The notes under the pieces: model-generated
The model's database searches: none
The model's input: only the letters and a program-made list of their open reading frames with translations
Told to the model about the DNA's origin: nothing
Program-made: the position numbers and the translations under genes
From: Legionella beliardensis
GTDB lineage: Bacteria > Pseudomonadota > Gammaproteobacteria > Legionellales > Legionellaceae
Assembly: GCF_900452395.1 (NCBI RefSeq)
Contig: NZ_UGNV01000001.1
Coordinates: forward strand, 2,319,501-2,383,500
Reading direction: 5' to 3'
DNA: 64,000 bases
Shown: positions 31,363 to 39,858 of the stretch, in pieces
How positions within the stretch are numbered: the stretch's first letter is position 1
How the letters are laid out: every line of letters starts with the position of its first letter

Positions 31363-31614
31363 CACTTCTTAGCGCTAAAATTATGATTAATGTGTATCTA
31401 AACCTAGTATTAAAAATAAGCTTAAAACATAAGCCATTATGAAGAGGCTGCGATAGCTCAGCTTGAATGATAGAGACGATTTAGGTTGTTTGAGAACCAT
31501 GCTAAAAAAGCAGAGGATACCTATCTAGCATGTTCAAGAATAATTTAAATTGAAGATGGACCAAATACAACTCTTCGTGATAAGAATTGAGCCATTAGCG
31601 AAAGCCTTATCATT

Positions 31615-31881
31615 TTAATGCAAGGTCTGTCCATTTACCAAACAACGAGTAATTACTTTTCGTGTTACAAACTCACCCTGTGCTTCGCCATAAACTGATT
31701 TAAAGTGCTCAGCTATTGTAATCACCCAATTTGATAGCCTAAAATTCATCCGCTTTTCTTCAGGATTAACAAATAATTCAAATAAACCTAATGATTCACT
31801 GTTATTTTGGCTAGCATACTCCTCCATAATTTGTTCTGCTACATAAATATCTTTTTCTTTATTGGGCCAATTCTTATTCAT
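31615..31881 (-). CDS. Small hypothetical protein
   Basis: This is an 88-residue soluble protein, helical at the N-terminus (KEKDIYVAEQIMEEYASQNNS) with a tryptophan-containing middle (FRLSNWVITIAEHFKSVYGEAQ). No family is recognised. A very strong ribosome site (AGGGGAGGG) directly before ATG 31881 supports it as a real gene. It stands alone, with about 250 bp of non-coding DNA on one side and 500 bp on the other. Confidence 0.65.
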   Translation of the reverse strand: MNKNWPNKEKDIYVAEQIMEEYASQNNSESLGLFELFVNPEEKRMNFRLSNWVITIAEHFKSVYGEAQGEFVTRKVITRCLVNGQTLH

Positions 31882-32168
31882 AACCCTCCCCTCTTAATAC
31901 ATGTGGGTATTTTATTTTAAATGGTATTTACACCGCTCGCTACTGCAAGAATTAGATTTTGTTATTGCTTTTTACATCGGACTCAGTAGCTCTGGCCCAT
32001 GAAGATTTAAAGCTGTCGCAGCTCTAAAAACAACTCGCAAAAAGTCAACCTAGCAGTGCAGTGCAGAAGTATATATTGGGACAAATAACAAAATTACAAG
32101 TATTTTGTAAAATCATTAAAAAAATTTTAATCCGACCTCATTCGGAGTTTTTACGTTTCACGGAACTA
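31882..32168. other. Gene-free stretch before the 32.2-kb palindrome
   Basis: Including the palindrome, the gap to the next gene is about 510 bp. A TAAAAT box near 31910 may serve the small gene at 31615-31881. Nothing else is recognisable before the inverted repeat begins at 32169. Confidence 0.4.
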
Positions 32169-32283
32169 GTGTTTACTTGTCTTTAAAGCCTTTTCCAAAC
32201 CGTTGAAGGGCATGGATGCCCTTCATCGAGCAACATGGATGTGTATAGCGTGTTTGGAAAAGGCTTTAAAGACAAGTAAACAC
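32169..32283. repeat. 115-bp nested palindrome, MITE-like
   Basis: Two perfect 32-bp inverted arms (32169-32200 and 32252-32283; inner part CTTTAAAGCCTTTTCC) enclose a 51-bp loop. The loop contains a second perfect hairpin, GAAGGGCAT-GG-ATGCCCTTC at 32205-32224. It encodes no protein. It could be a miniature inverted-repeat element, a long structured RNA or a strong bidirectional terminator. Confidence 0.8.
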
Positions 32284-32394
32284 GGGCTAAATAATCCAAG
32301 AGGAGATTAATCCGTTATTTATCTAGAGAGTTAAACGCTAACATCACCTGTTTTCCAGGCGACTTAAATTAGACAGGTTACATACCTTAAAGAC

Positions 32395-33474
32395 TTACGA
32401 TTCCAGTGGACGTTTTACACGGAGCTCATATTTAGGCTTATTAAGCGTTGGTTCTTGCCACAGTGTAACAAATAAAACCATGACGATCGGCCCTACGAAT
32501 AACCCCAATAATCCTAAGGTTTCTACTCCGCCTAAAATTCCAAATAGCACAGCTAAAAATGGAAGTTTAATAGCACCACCAATTAACACCGGTTTAATAA
32601 AGTGATCAGCAACAAACATAACAATCGTTCCCCAAACAACAACTACAATTGCGCCTATCATGCCACCTGATGACAGTAATACTAAGGCTACAATAATAAA
32701 AACAAGGGGCACAACAAAGGGAATCATTGCAGCAAATGCTGTAATAAAACCAATTAATGTTGGTGCCGGAAGGCCAACAAGCATATAACAAAAACCCATT
32801 AACACGCCAACCCCTAAGCCAACCACCACCGTGCCATTAACTACCGAGCGTAAAGCTGAAGGAAGCCTATCGGCATAGCGATACCAGCGATTACCCAAAC
32901 AAAACTTTCCTACTTCATTAATTTGTGTATTTAATTTTTCTCCATCTCGATAGAAGAAAAACAAAGTGAGCATAGTAAAACCAACCTGAAAGCTACGATG
33001 GGCTAAGTTAACCCCTATTTGTTTAATATAATAGCTGGCAGGCGTGAGTGAGAGATGCAAATTAGATAGAAGAGTTCGTACATTACCCGGCTGACCAACA
33101 TGAGTATTCCAATAATTGACTAACTCATTACTAAGGATTGGAAACTGTCTAATAAAATTAGGTGCTTCCCCTCCATCGCGATTAATCATTTGTAAGTAGT
33201 TAATAAACAGTTGTAATTCTTTAACCAGTAACCCAATTAACCAGCTTAGTGGCAATAAAAATAATAAGCTTAAGATGGTTGTAAATAATAAAGCAGCTAA
33301 ATTATCATGATTACCAAAAAATTGGCGCCAACGTTGGTATAGAGGATAAGTGGCTATTACAATAATAGCTGCCCAAATCATGGAGGGTATAAAACGATGA
33401 ATTATAAAAATAGTTAAAGCAATAATGCCTACGGTTAAGCCAATACTTATTAATTCTTTATGATTTTGGTTCAT
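32395..33474 (-). CDS. AI-2E family (PerM-type) membrane transporter
   Basis: This 359-residue inner-membrane protein has about eight hydrophobic helices and the family's long soluble loop between helices (about 90-170). Motifs seen are RFIPSMIWAAIIVIATYPLY near the start, GVGVLMGFCYMLVGLPAPTLIG, and the C-terminal PVLIGGAIKLPFLAVLFGILGGVETLGLLGLFVGP. Members export diverse small molecules; the substrate is not predictable. The true start is the ATG at 33474, which overlaps the pgpA stop by four bases (ATGA), implying translational coupling. Confidence 0.88.
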   Translation of the reverse strand: MNQNHKELISIGLTVGIIALTIFIIHRFIPSMIWAAIIVIATYPLYQRWRQFFGNHDNLAALLFTTILSLLFLLPLSWLIGLLVKELQLFINYLQMINRDGGEAPNFIRQFPILSNELVNYWNTHVGQPGNVRTLLSNLHLSLTPASYYIKQIGVNLAHRSFQVGFTMLTLFFFYRDGEKLNTQINEVGKFCLGNRWYRYADRLPSALRSVVNGTVVVGLGVGVLMGFCYMLVGLPAPTLIGFITAFAAMIPFVVPLVFIIVALVLLSSGGMIGAIVVVVWGTIVMFVADHFIKPVLIGGAIKLPFLAVLFGILGGVETLGLLGLFVGPIVMVLFVTLWQEPTLNKPKYELRVKRPLES

Positions 33475-33956
33475 AAGCCAAAAGTCCAAGCTAAACTACG
33501 TAAAAGTAAGCATGCAGGTACTGCAGCCAACAAGTCATCGAGCATTACCCCTAGTCCACCATGAACATGTTTATCAATTAAAGAAATAGGAAAAGGCTTC
33601 CAGATATCAAATAAACGAAATAAAAGAAATCCCATAATCATCCAAAAAAAGCCTAAGGGTGCTCCGGCCATGGTTAAAAGATAACCTACAACCTCATCCC
33701 AAACAATACCACTGTAATCATGAATACCTAAATCATTAACAACTTTACCACTAACATACACGCCAAGTAGAAAAAATAACGCCGTAACAAACAGATAAAT
33801 AGGTAATGAATATGTACTGAGTAAAAAATATAATGGAAAAGCAGCAATTGTTCCCCAAGTGCCTGGCGCAATTGGTAGTAAGCCACTGCCAAACCCAAAA
33901 GCAATGAAATACACCGGATCTTGCCACACTCGTACTGAAAGCCTATTTATTTGCAT
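33471..33956 (-). CDS. pgpA: Phosphatidylglycerophosphatase A
   Basis: PgpA removes the phosphate from phosphatidylglycerophosphate to give phosphatidylglycerol in the inner membrane. The 161-residue protein has several membrane helices and the family motifs FGFGSGLLPIAPGTWGT near the N-terminus, GIHDYSGIVWDEVVGYLLTM in the middle, and KPFPISLIDKHVHGGLGVMLDDLLA. The E/D-rich conserved blocks form the metal site. It follows thiL by 8 bp, a very common gammaproteobacterial pairing. AGGA precedes the start. Confidence 0.94.
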   Translation of the reverse strand: MQINRLSVRVWQDPVYFIAFGFGSGLLPIAPGTWGTIAAFPLYFLLSTYSLPIYLFVTALFFLLGVYVSGKVVNDLGIHDYSGIVWDEVVGYLLTMAGAPLGFFWMIMGFLLFRLFDIWKPFPISLIDKHVHGGLGVMLDDLLAAVPACLLLRSLAWTFGL

Positions 33957-33964
33957 AATTTTTC

Positions 33965-34918
33965 CTAAAAATGGCTATAACTATCTACTGATATAGCCTT
34001 AACTTGTCCACCATAAAAACCTCTAAGGCCTGTTTCAGCTTCTATAGTACCAATTTGATAACAAGTTAGCCCATGCTTTTCTAAAGTTTGTGAAAAAGCA
34101 TGATGATAACCGCTGGGTATAGTAAAGCATAATTCATAATCATCACCGCCTTGCAAAGCAAAGTCTATAGCATTTGCACCTTGATATTGTTTTACCAGAG
34201 GATGAACGGGAATAGAAGCTAAATCCAAACAAGCGCCAACCTGACTTTCCTCGCAAATATGGCCAAGATCACCACTTAATCCATCAGAAATGTCAATAGC
34301 TGCTGAGGCGAATGACTGTAGTAGCGGAACCAAGTCTATTCTAGGCATAGGAAATTGTAATTTTTGTAATAGATAAGAAAAACCTTGCAGCTTAAGATTA
34401 TTAGGTTGCTTTAAAAATTTTACCGCTTGGGCAGCAGCACCTAATTCTCCTGACACCCAAATTTCATCACCTGGCCTTGCACCAGTTCGCCTTACTACTT
34501 TACCCATTGGCGCCAAACCATGAATAGTTAAGGTCATGCTTAATGGACCTTTTGTTGTATCGCCACCGATTAAAGCAATATTATATTGTTTTAAAGCCGC
34601 ATGCAGCCCGGCAGAAAAACGCTCTAACCATGGCAAATCTAAAGTAGGTAGCGTTAATCCTAGGGTTATCCAACATGGCATGGCTGCCATAGCAGCAATA
34701 TCACTGACATTAACCATGACCGCCTTAAAAGCAATAGCGTATGGATCCCAATCACTTAGAAAATGAACGTCAGCCACCAAGGTATCAGTACTCACTAACA
34801 AATGGTGTCCAACAGGCACTTCTAAACAAGCCGCATCATCACCAATCCCAAAAATAACATCCTTGCGGGATAGAGCTCCTTTTTTAAAAAATGAATCAAT
34901 GAGTGAAAATTCATTCAT
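33965..34918 (-). CDS. thiL: Thiamine-monophosphate kinase
   Basis: ThiL makes the cofactor thiamine diphosphate from thiamine monophosphate and ATP. The 317-residue protein starts with the usual N-terminal acidic segment, then GIGDDAACLEVP, STDTLVADVHF, NVSDIAAMAAMP, IGGDTTKGP, and AIDISDGLSGDLGHICEES. These Asp-rich loops bind Mg-ATP in the PurM-like fold. Its start overlaps the nusB stop by 4 bp. No thiamine synthesis genes are nearby; the linkage is the standard nusB-thiL-pgpA order. Confidence 0.96.
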   Translation of the reverse strand: MNEFSLIDSFFKKGALSRKDVIFGIGDDAACLEVPVGHHLLVSTDTLVADVHFLSDWDPYAIAFKAVMVNVSDIAAMAAMPCWITLGLTLPTLDLPWLERFSAGLHAALKQYNIALIGGDTTKGPLSMTLTIHGLAPMGKVVRRTGARPGDEIWVSGELGAAAQAVKFLKQPNNLKLQGFSYLLQKLQFPMPRIDLVPLLQSFASAAIDISDGLSGDLGHICEESQVGACLDLASIPVHPLVKQYQGANAIDFALQGGDDYELCFTIPSGYHHAFSQTLEKHGLTCYQIGTIEAETGLRGFYGGQVKAISVDSYSHF

Positions 34919-35358
34919 AGCTGATGATTAATTTCAACAGTTCGTACTTGTTTAGCTAATTTGTTGAGCACACCATTAACAAAGCGATGACCATCTTGAG
35001 AACCAAATTCTTTTGCCAAAGTTACCGCTTCATCTAGCACAACCCGATAAGGAATATCCAAGCAATACAGTAGTTCATAAGAACTTAATCGTAGAATAGT
35101 TAATTCAATTGGATTTAGGCTTTCAATAGAAATATCCAAAAAAGGAGTAAAACTTTCCTCAATAGCTTGTAATGACTTTGGAACGCCGTATAAAAGACGG
35201 CAAAAGTAATCAATATCAACTTTATCCATGTTATTAGCAACTCGAAATTGAGTTTCTATTTCCGACAGCTCGTGCTTTGACATGAGCCACTGATACAAAG
35301 CCTGTAGCACAAGTCTACGTGCGCGCCGCTTACCTCGGATAGCATGTTTTTCCACCAT
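34915..35358 (-). CDS. nusB: Transcription antitermination factor NusB
   Basis: NusB with NusE binds boxA RNA and supports antitermination of rRNA operons. This 147-residue all-helical protein shows the basic N-terminus RGKRRARRLVLQALYQWLMS, FCRLLYGVP, SLNPIELTILRLSSYELLYC, and PYRVVLDEAVTLAKEFGSQDGHRFVNGVLNKLA, all typical. It is coupled to thiL by a 4-bp overlap and lies 6 bp after nrdR. Confidence 0.96.
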   Translation of the reverse strand: MVEKHAIRGKRRARRLVLQALYQWLMSKHELSEIETQFRVANNMDKVDIDYFCRLLYGVPKSLQAIEESFTPFLDISIESLNPIELTILRLSSYELLYCLDIPYRVVLDEAVTLAKEFGSQDGHRFVNGVLNKLAKQVRTVEINHQL

Positions 35359-35364
35359 TACCTC

Positions 35365-35817
35365 TTAATCATCTTTCATTTCATCAATAGCTTGTCTGAA
35401 GTCACTTATATCTTTAAAACGTTTATAAACAGATGCAAAACGAACATAAGCAACATGATCAAGATTGTATAATTGTTTCATGACTAACTCACCAACTAAG
35501 CTAGCTTCTATTTCACGCTCTCCACGACGGCGAATATCTTGCATAATATTAGCAATTGCAGCTTCAATAGAGTCCACACTAACAGGTCTTTTTTCCAGCG
35601 CTCTTTGCATCCCTGAGCGCAAATTATCTATATTAAACGGCTCTCTGCGACCATCACGCTTAACAATAAGAGGCATAATAAGCTCAGCAGTTTCAAACGT
35701 AGTAAACCTCTCATGGCATAACAAGCACTGCCTTCTACGACGAACTTGCGCGCCCTCTGTCACTAAACGAGAATCAATAACTTTCGTTTCTTCTGCATGG
35801 CAAAAAGGACAATACAT
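35365..35817 (-). CDS. nrdR: Transcriptional repressor NrdR
   Basis: NrdR senses ATP/dATP and represses ribonucleotide reductase operons. The 150-residue protein has the N-terminal zinc ribbon ([10 protein letters not shown], then [17 protein letters not shown]) and an ATP-cone domain ([29 protein letters not shown]). It lies 9 bp after glyA. The riboflavin genes that often sit between nrdR and nusB are missing here. Confidence 0.97.
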   Translation of the reverse strand: MYCPFCHAEETKVIDSRLVTEGAQVRRRRQCLLCHERFTTFETAELIMPLIVKRDGRREPFNIDNLRSGMQRALEKRPVSVDSIEAAIANIMQDIRRRGEREIEASLVGELVMKQLYNLDHVAYVRFASVYKRFKDISDFRQAIDEMKDD

Positions 35818-35826
35818 GATAATTAA

Positions 35827-37083
35827 TTAGTTAGAGTAAACAGGAAAATCATGACACAATTGTACAACTTGCTTTTTAACCCGAGTAAGAACATCTTCAT
35901 TACCCATGTTATCAAGAATATCACAAATCCAGCCACTCACTGTGTTTATTTCTTTTTCCTTAAAGCCACGTGTAGTTACCGCAGGCGTTCCTAAGCGCAA
36001 GCCACTTGTTACAAAAGGTGAGCGCGGATCATTAGGTACAGAGTTTTTATTTACCGTAATATTTGCTTTACTTAATGCTGCATCAGCATCTTTGCCTGTT
36101 ATATTTTTTTCAATTAGATCAACTAACAGCAAGTGATTTTGTGTGCCACCAGACACGATAGCATACCCTCTTCCTAACAATGTTTTTGCCATTTCTTTTG
36201 CATTGGCTAAGACTTGCTGTTGATAGACTTTAAATTCAGGTTGTAACGCTTCGGCAAAGGCGACTGCCTTCGCTGCGATGACATGCATTAAAGGGCCACC
36301 TTGCATACCTGGAAAAACAGCAGAATTTAATTTTTTTTCAATCTCTTCATTTGAGCGGGCTAAAATCAAGCCACCTCTAGGCCCTCGTAATGTTTTATGC
36401 GTTGTTGTTGTCACAACATCAGCATAAGGAATGGGCGATGGATGTAACCCTGCAGCAACAAGCCCTGCTATATGCGCCATGTCCGCCAGTAAATAAGCCC
36501 CTACGCTATCCGCAATAGCACGAAAGCGTGCCCAATCTAGCTGCTGTGAATAAGCTGAAAAACCAGCAATAATGAGTTTAGGGCGATGTTGCTGTGCTTT
36601 TTCCTCTAAGGCGTCATAATCAATTAAGCCTGTTTTTACATCAAGGCCATAATCTATAACTTGATACAGCTTTCCTGAGAAATTAACTTTTGAGCCATGG
36701 GTTAAATGCCCACCATGCGGTAAGGCCATGCCCATAATTACATCACCTGGATTTAAAAGAGCCATCATGACAGCTGCATTTGCTTGCGAACCAGAATGTG
36801 GTTGTACATTCACATAATCTGCTTTAAATAATTGTTTAGCTCGCTCAATGGCTAAACGTTCAGCGATATCCACATACTCACAACCACCATAGTAACGCTT
36901 ACCAGGGTAGCCTTCCGCATATTTATTTGTAAGTACTGAACCTTGTGCTTCTAAAACACGAGGACTTGCATAATTCTCAGAGGCAATTAACTCGATATGC
37001 TCTTCTTGCCGTTTCTTTTCCGCCTCTATTGCTTGCCAAAGTTGGTCATCAAAATTAGCAATCGTGCCCTGTTTATCAAACAT
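35827..37083 (-). CDS. glyA: Serine hydroxymethyltransferase
   Basis: This PLP enzyme interconverts serine and glycine with tetrahydrofolate, supplying one-carbon units. The 418 residues match the family. Seen are [21 protein letters not shown], the [13 protein letters not shown] loop, [12 protein letters not shown], and the PLP lysine K230 in [14 protein letters not shown]. It is the first gene of the glyA-nrdR-nusB-thiL-pgpA-transporter unit on the minus strand. GAGGG lies six bases before the ATG. Confidence 0.98.
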   Translation of the reverse strand: MFDKQGTIANFDDQLWQAIEAEKKRQEEHIELIASENYASPRVLEAQGSVLTNKYAEGYPGKRYYGGCEYVDIAERLAIERAKQLFKADYVNVQPHSGSQANAAVMMALLNPGDVIMGMALPHGGHLTHGSKVNFSGKLYQVIDYGLDVKTGLIDYDALEEKAQQHRPKLIIAGFSAYSQQLDWARFRAIADSVGAYLLADMAHIAGLVAAGLHPSPIPYADVVTTTTHKTLRGPRGGLILARSNEEIEKKLNSAVFPGMQGGPLMHVIAAKAVAFAEALQPEFKVYQQQVLANAKEMAKTLLGRGYAIVSGGTQNHLLLVDLIEKNITGKDADAALSKANITVNKNSVPNDPRSPFVTSGLRLGTPAVTTRGFKEKEINTVSGWICDILDNMGNEDVLTRVKKQVVQLCHDFPVYSN

Positions 37084-37441
37084 TAGCAGCCCTCTTTCTC
37101 AGAAATGAAGTTATTATAGATTTATTTATAGCCAGATTGTAGCAAATGAAATAAGCTTTATTACCTAGCGTAGATCTTACTTAAATTGCCTTATAAAAAT
37201 CAAATAACATTACATTAATTTTATGACTAATTTTTTAATAGATAAACAACTAAGGTTTCTTTAATCCCTCTAACTCGTAATATACAAAAACAAAGCAAGT
37301 TAACTTAATCAATCGTCTTTGTGAGCCTTCATAAAATGAAAGTAAAGCAAGCAGTCTAATTAAAGCTTGTTCGTCAATTAGGTTTTTTATTGTTTATAGT
37401 TCGAGCAAGCTTTAAACTTAATTTCACCTAAATTACAGCAG
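37084..37441. other. Gene-free region upstream of glyA with a loose stem-loop
   Basis: This AT-rich 358-bp stretch should contain the glyA promoter. Near the far side, TAAAGCTTGTTCG (37361-37373) and CGAGCAAGCTTTA (37402-37414) form a 12-of-13-bp stem with a 28-nt loop, possibly ending the minus-strand transcript of the His-rich protein. Confidence 0.4.
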
Positions 37442-37744
37442 TTACCTATGGCCATGAAAATGACTGTTATTATAATCATTACCATTAAAATGCTCATGAT
37501 AATGACTGTCGTATGATTCACGAGGCACATTATAGGGGCGATTATAAGGCCTATAATAACGGTGATAGGATGGAACACGTACGTTATAAGTTCTATGGTA
37601 ACCTCTTATAGCGTCTGAATTGTCATGTCTATGAATCGTTGTAATTCGCTGAATGAAATCAGAAAAAGAATGCGTGTGATAACGAGTAGCCGAACAAATC
37701 CCTAATGATGGCAGCAGTAGTAAAATTAGAAAAAAACGCTTCAT
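37442..37744 (-). CDS. Small secreted His/Tyr-rich protein
   Basis: This 100-residue protein has a signal peptide (MKRFFLILLLLPSLGICSA). The mature chain is unusually rich in His, Tyr, Arg and Asn, with a YHRYYRPYNRPYNVP stretch and a tail HYHEHFNGNDYNNSHFHGHR. Such a His-rich end could bind metal ions, but this is inference. The ATG at 37744 follows GGAGG by four bases; a longer upstream start is not needed. No homologue is recognised. Confidence 0.65.
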   Translation of the reverse strand: MKRFFLILLLLPSLGICSATRYHTHSFSDFIQRITTIHRHDNSDAIRGYHRTYNVRVPSYHRYYRPYNRPYNVPRESYDSHYHEHFNGNDYNNSHFHGHR

Positions 37745-37810
37745 AATACCTCCAAGCCACATAAGGAGCGCAATAGTATTATCGCGCTCAGATTATGAAT
37801 ATCAAATGAA

Positions 37811-38230
37811 TTATTTTGCTTTGATTTCAGCTTTCACTTGATTTTTAAGATAAGGAACTATTCTTACAGTTGTCTCTGAACGGGTGTAACCTGAGTAAAT
37901 GTGGTAACCATTAAACGTGACGATGTCTAAATACATATCTCTGTGGCAATAACCGTAATAATGCAGATCAATATAATGAGGTGCTTCAAAGCTGTAAACA
38001 TTGAAAGGCGTTAAAGAGCTACCATCATCAAAACGACCATAAACAGTCACATTATCATAGCTATTATTAATGATTTCAATTTCACAATAGCCTGGTGTCA
38101 TCGCTTTTTTAGCAGAATTAACAGCTTCTGATTTAAGTCCTTCTGCTTTTGGATGAACATGGTGGTTTTCTGCATATGCAGTTGATAATAAACCTAAACC
38201 ACAAGCAAGCAATAAAGATTTCAGTTTCAT
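37811..38230 (-). CDS. Small secreted hypothetical protein
   Basis: This 139-residue protein starts at 38230 after AAGGGG. The signal peptide is MKLKSLLLACGLGLLSTAYA, with cleavage before ENHHVH. The mature domain looks beta-rich (CEIEIINNSYDNVTVYGRFDDGS, YIDLHYYGYCHRDMYLDIVTFNGYHIYSG) with two cysteines that may form a disulfide. Family unknown. It lies on the same strand as the His-rich protein, 66 bp away, and may share its transcript. Confidence 0.7.
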   Translation of the reverse strand: MKLKSLLLACGLGLLSTAYAENHHVHPKAEGLKSEAVNSAKKAMTPGYCEIEIINNSYDNVTVYGRFDDGSSLTPFNVYSFEAPHYIDLHYYGYCHRDMYLDIVTFNGYHIYSGYTRSETTVRIVPYLKNQVKAEIKAK

Positions 38231-38464
38231 AATTACCCCTTTTGTTTTAAAAACAAAAAGCATGGTAACAAAGGATGTCATTTAGTCAATAGGTTTTTTT
38301 TGTATTCACAATTATTTTCTTACTACTTCAACTATTAACTAATTGTGGTATATTAGTGCTTAATTAGAATCGAGCAGTTAACTACTTTGATTCTAAATTA
38401 CTAATAATAATGATTTAATTCAACCCTCCAGCTCTTCACTGCCTGGCTATTTGAAGGACTAACA

Positions 38465-39727
38465 ATGAAAAAGCGCATGGCTATTATGATAATAGCGTTG
38501 ATAATTGTTTTTGGAGGAATTATTGCCTTTAACTTATTTAAAGGCGTTATGATTAAGCGCTTTTTTAGTCAATACCAATCTGCGCCAGTTACGATCTCGT
38601 CTGTAAAAGCAATTCAAAAAAATTGGGAACCACGTATCGCGGCTGTTGGTAATTTCGTTGCTATCAATGGCGTCGAAGTTAACTCGGAAGCCTCAGGTAA
38701 GGTCGTTGCGATTCATTTTGATTCAGGGCAATACGTTCAGAAAGACATGCCTTTAATAGATATTGATGACAGTGTTGAACAAGCTCAATTAAAATTTAAT
38801 CAAGCAGATAAAGATTTAAAAGCCATTAGTTATCAGCGACAAGCCGATTTATATAAGCGAGGCGCCACCCCAAGCTCAAATGTCGATGAAGCTAAAGCTA
38901 ATTTAGAGCAAGCTCAAGCTAATGTAGAAAAAATAGAAGCACAAATTAGACAAAAACACATTTTAGCCCCCTTTTCAGGAAGAGTAGGTATTCGTCAAGT
39001 TAATTTAGGCCAGTACATTTCACCAGGACAAACCTCTATTGTTACTTTACAATCCCTAGATCCGCTCTACCTTGAATTTAATTTACCGGAACAATTCTAT
39101 AAACGCCTACACCTTCAGCAAAAAATTCAATTTAGTGTCGAAGGTTTACCAAAGCTATTTTTTACTGGTGAAATTACGGCTATCAATGCTAAAGTAGATA
39201 CCAATACTCACAATATTTTAGTACAAGCAACAGTACCTAACTGCCCTGCTCAAGCCTTACAAGATCCTACCAAATCAAAGTTAATATCTATTAAAAAAGA
39301 TGAAGATAGAAATATAACAATTATCAACTGCGATACCAATTTAAATACAAAAAATCGTATTAATGAATTCATTTTTATTCCTGGCATGTTTGCCGCAATT
39401 AATATAGAGCAGCCTTCTATTCCTAATGTAGTTGTTTTACCTTCTACAGCTATTTCCTATAGCTTATATGGCAATTCAGTATTTCTTATTGAAAAAAATA
39501 AGGATGGAAAAAAAGATGAAAAAGGTAACGATATTTTACAGGTAAGACGCGTATTTGTGCATACAGGTGAGCAAGAAGGTAACTATACAATCATCAAGGA
39601 TGGCATAAGTCCAGGCCAAACAGTAGTAAGCTCAGGTGAACTTAAACTACAAAATGGCACCCGAGTTGTCATTAATAATGATGTCAAACTCAACGATGTA
39701 GCAAACCCTGATACGTTAGGGCAGTAA
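38465..39727 (+). CDS. RND efflux periplasmic adaptor (membrane fusion protein)
   Basis: This 420-residue adaptor links an RND pump to an outer-membrane channel. It has an N-terminal membrane anchor (MAIMIIALIIVFGGIIAFNLF), a lipoyl-like half (ASGKVVAIHFDSGQYVQKDMPLIDID), an alpha-helical hairpin (about 115-165), the second lipoyl half (LAPFSGRVGIRQVNLGQYISPG), and a beta-barrel. An extra charged segment (about 265-305) interrupts the barrel region. It lies upstream of the pump gene. AAGGA precedes the start. Confidence 0.93.
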   Translation: MKKRMAIMIIALIIVFGGIIAFNLFKGVMIKRFFSQYQSAPVTISSVKAIQKNWEPRIAAVGNFVAINGVEVNSEASGKVVAIHFDSGQYVQKDMPLIDIDDSVEQAQLKFNQADKDLKAISYQRQADLYKRGATPSSNVDEAKANLEQAQANVEKIEAQIRQKHILAPFSGRVGIRQVNLGQYISPGQTSIVTLQSLDPLYLEFNLPEQFYKRLHLQQKIQFSVEGLPKLFFTGEITAINAKVDTNTHNILVQATVPNCPAQALQDPTKSKLISIKKDEDRNITIINCDTNLNTKNRINEFIFIPGMFAAINIEQPSIPNVVVLPSTAISYSLYGNSVFLIEKNKDGKKDEKGNDILQVRRVFVHTGEQEGNYTIIKDGISPGQTVVSSGELKLQNGTRVVINNDVKLNDVANPDTLGQ

Positions 39728-39730
39728 TAA

Positions 39731-39761
39731 TGGATACCGTGGTCAAGCCACGGTATTTCGG
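39731..39761. repeat. Short REP-like hairpin, copy 1
   Basis: A 9-bp stem, ATACCGTGG / CCACGGTAT, with loop TCAAG, is followed by TTCGG. A close relative occurs at 56828-56856 with the same loop and tail. It sits between the adaptor and pump genes and could modulate their relative expression. Confidence 0.75.
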
Positions 39762-39858
39762 AGTAAATTAAATAAGCATAGTTATAAGAAAAAATCGCGC
39801 TAGCCCTAGCGTCACGTGATTTAGAAAATAGCTTTAAGAATTATTTTTAGGAAAGTGG

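Noticed and set aside
31450-31500. tRNA-like stretch (GATAGCTCAGC...GATAGAG)
   Set aside because: It resembles a D arm, but there is no matching anticodon stem, T arm or acceptor stem nearby, so it is not a tRNA gene.
37387-37578. Overlapping minus-strand frame over the end of the His-rich protein gene
   Set aside because: It lacks a ribosome site and overlaps a better-supported secreted protein in another frame.
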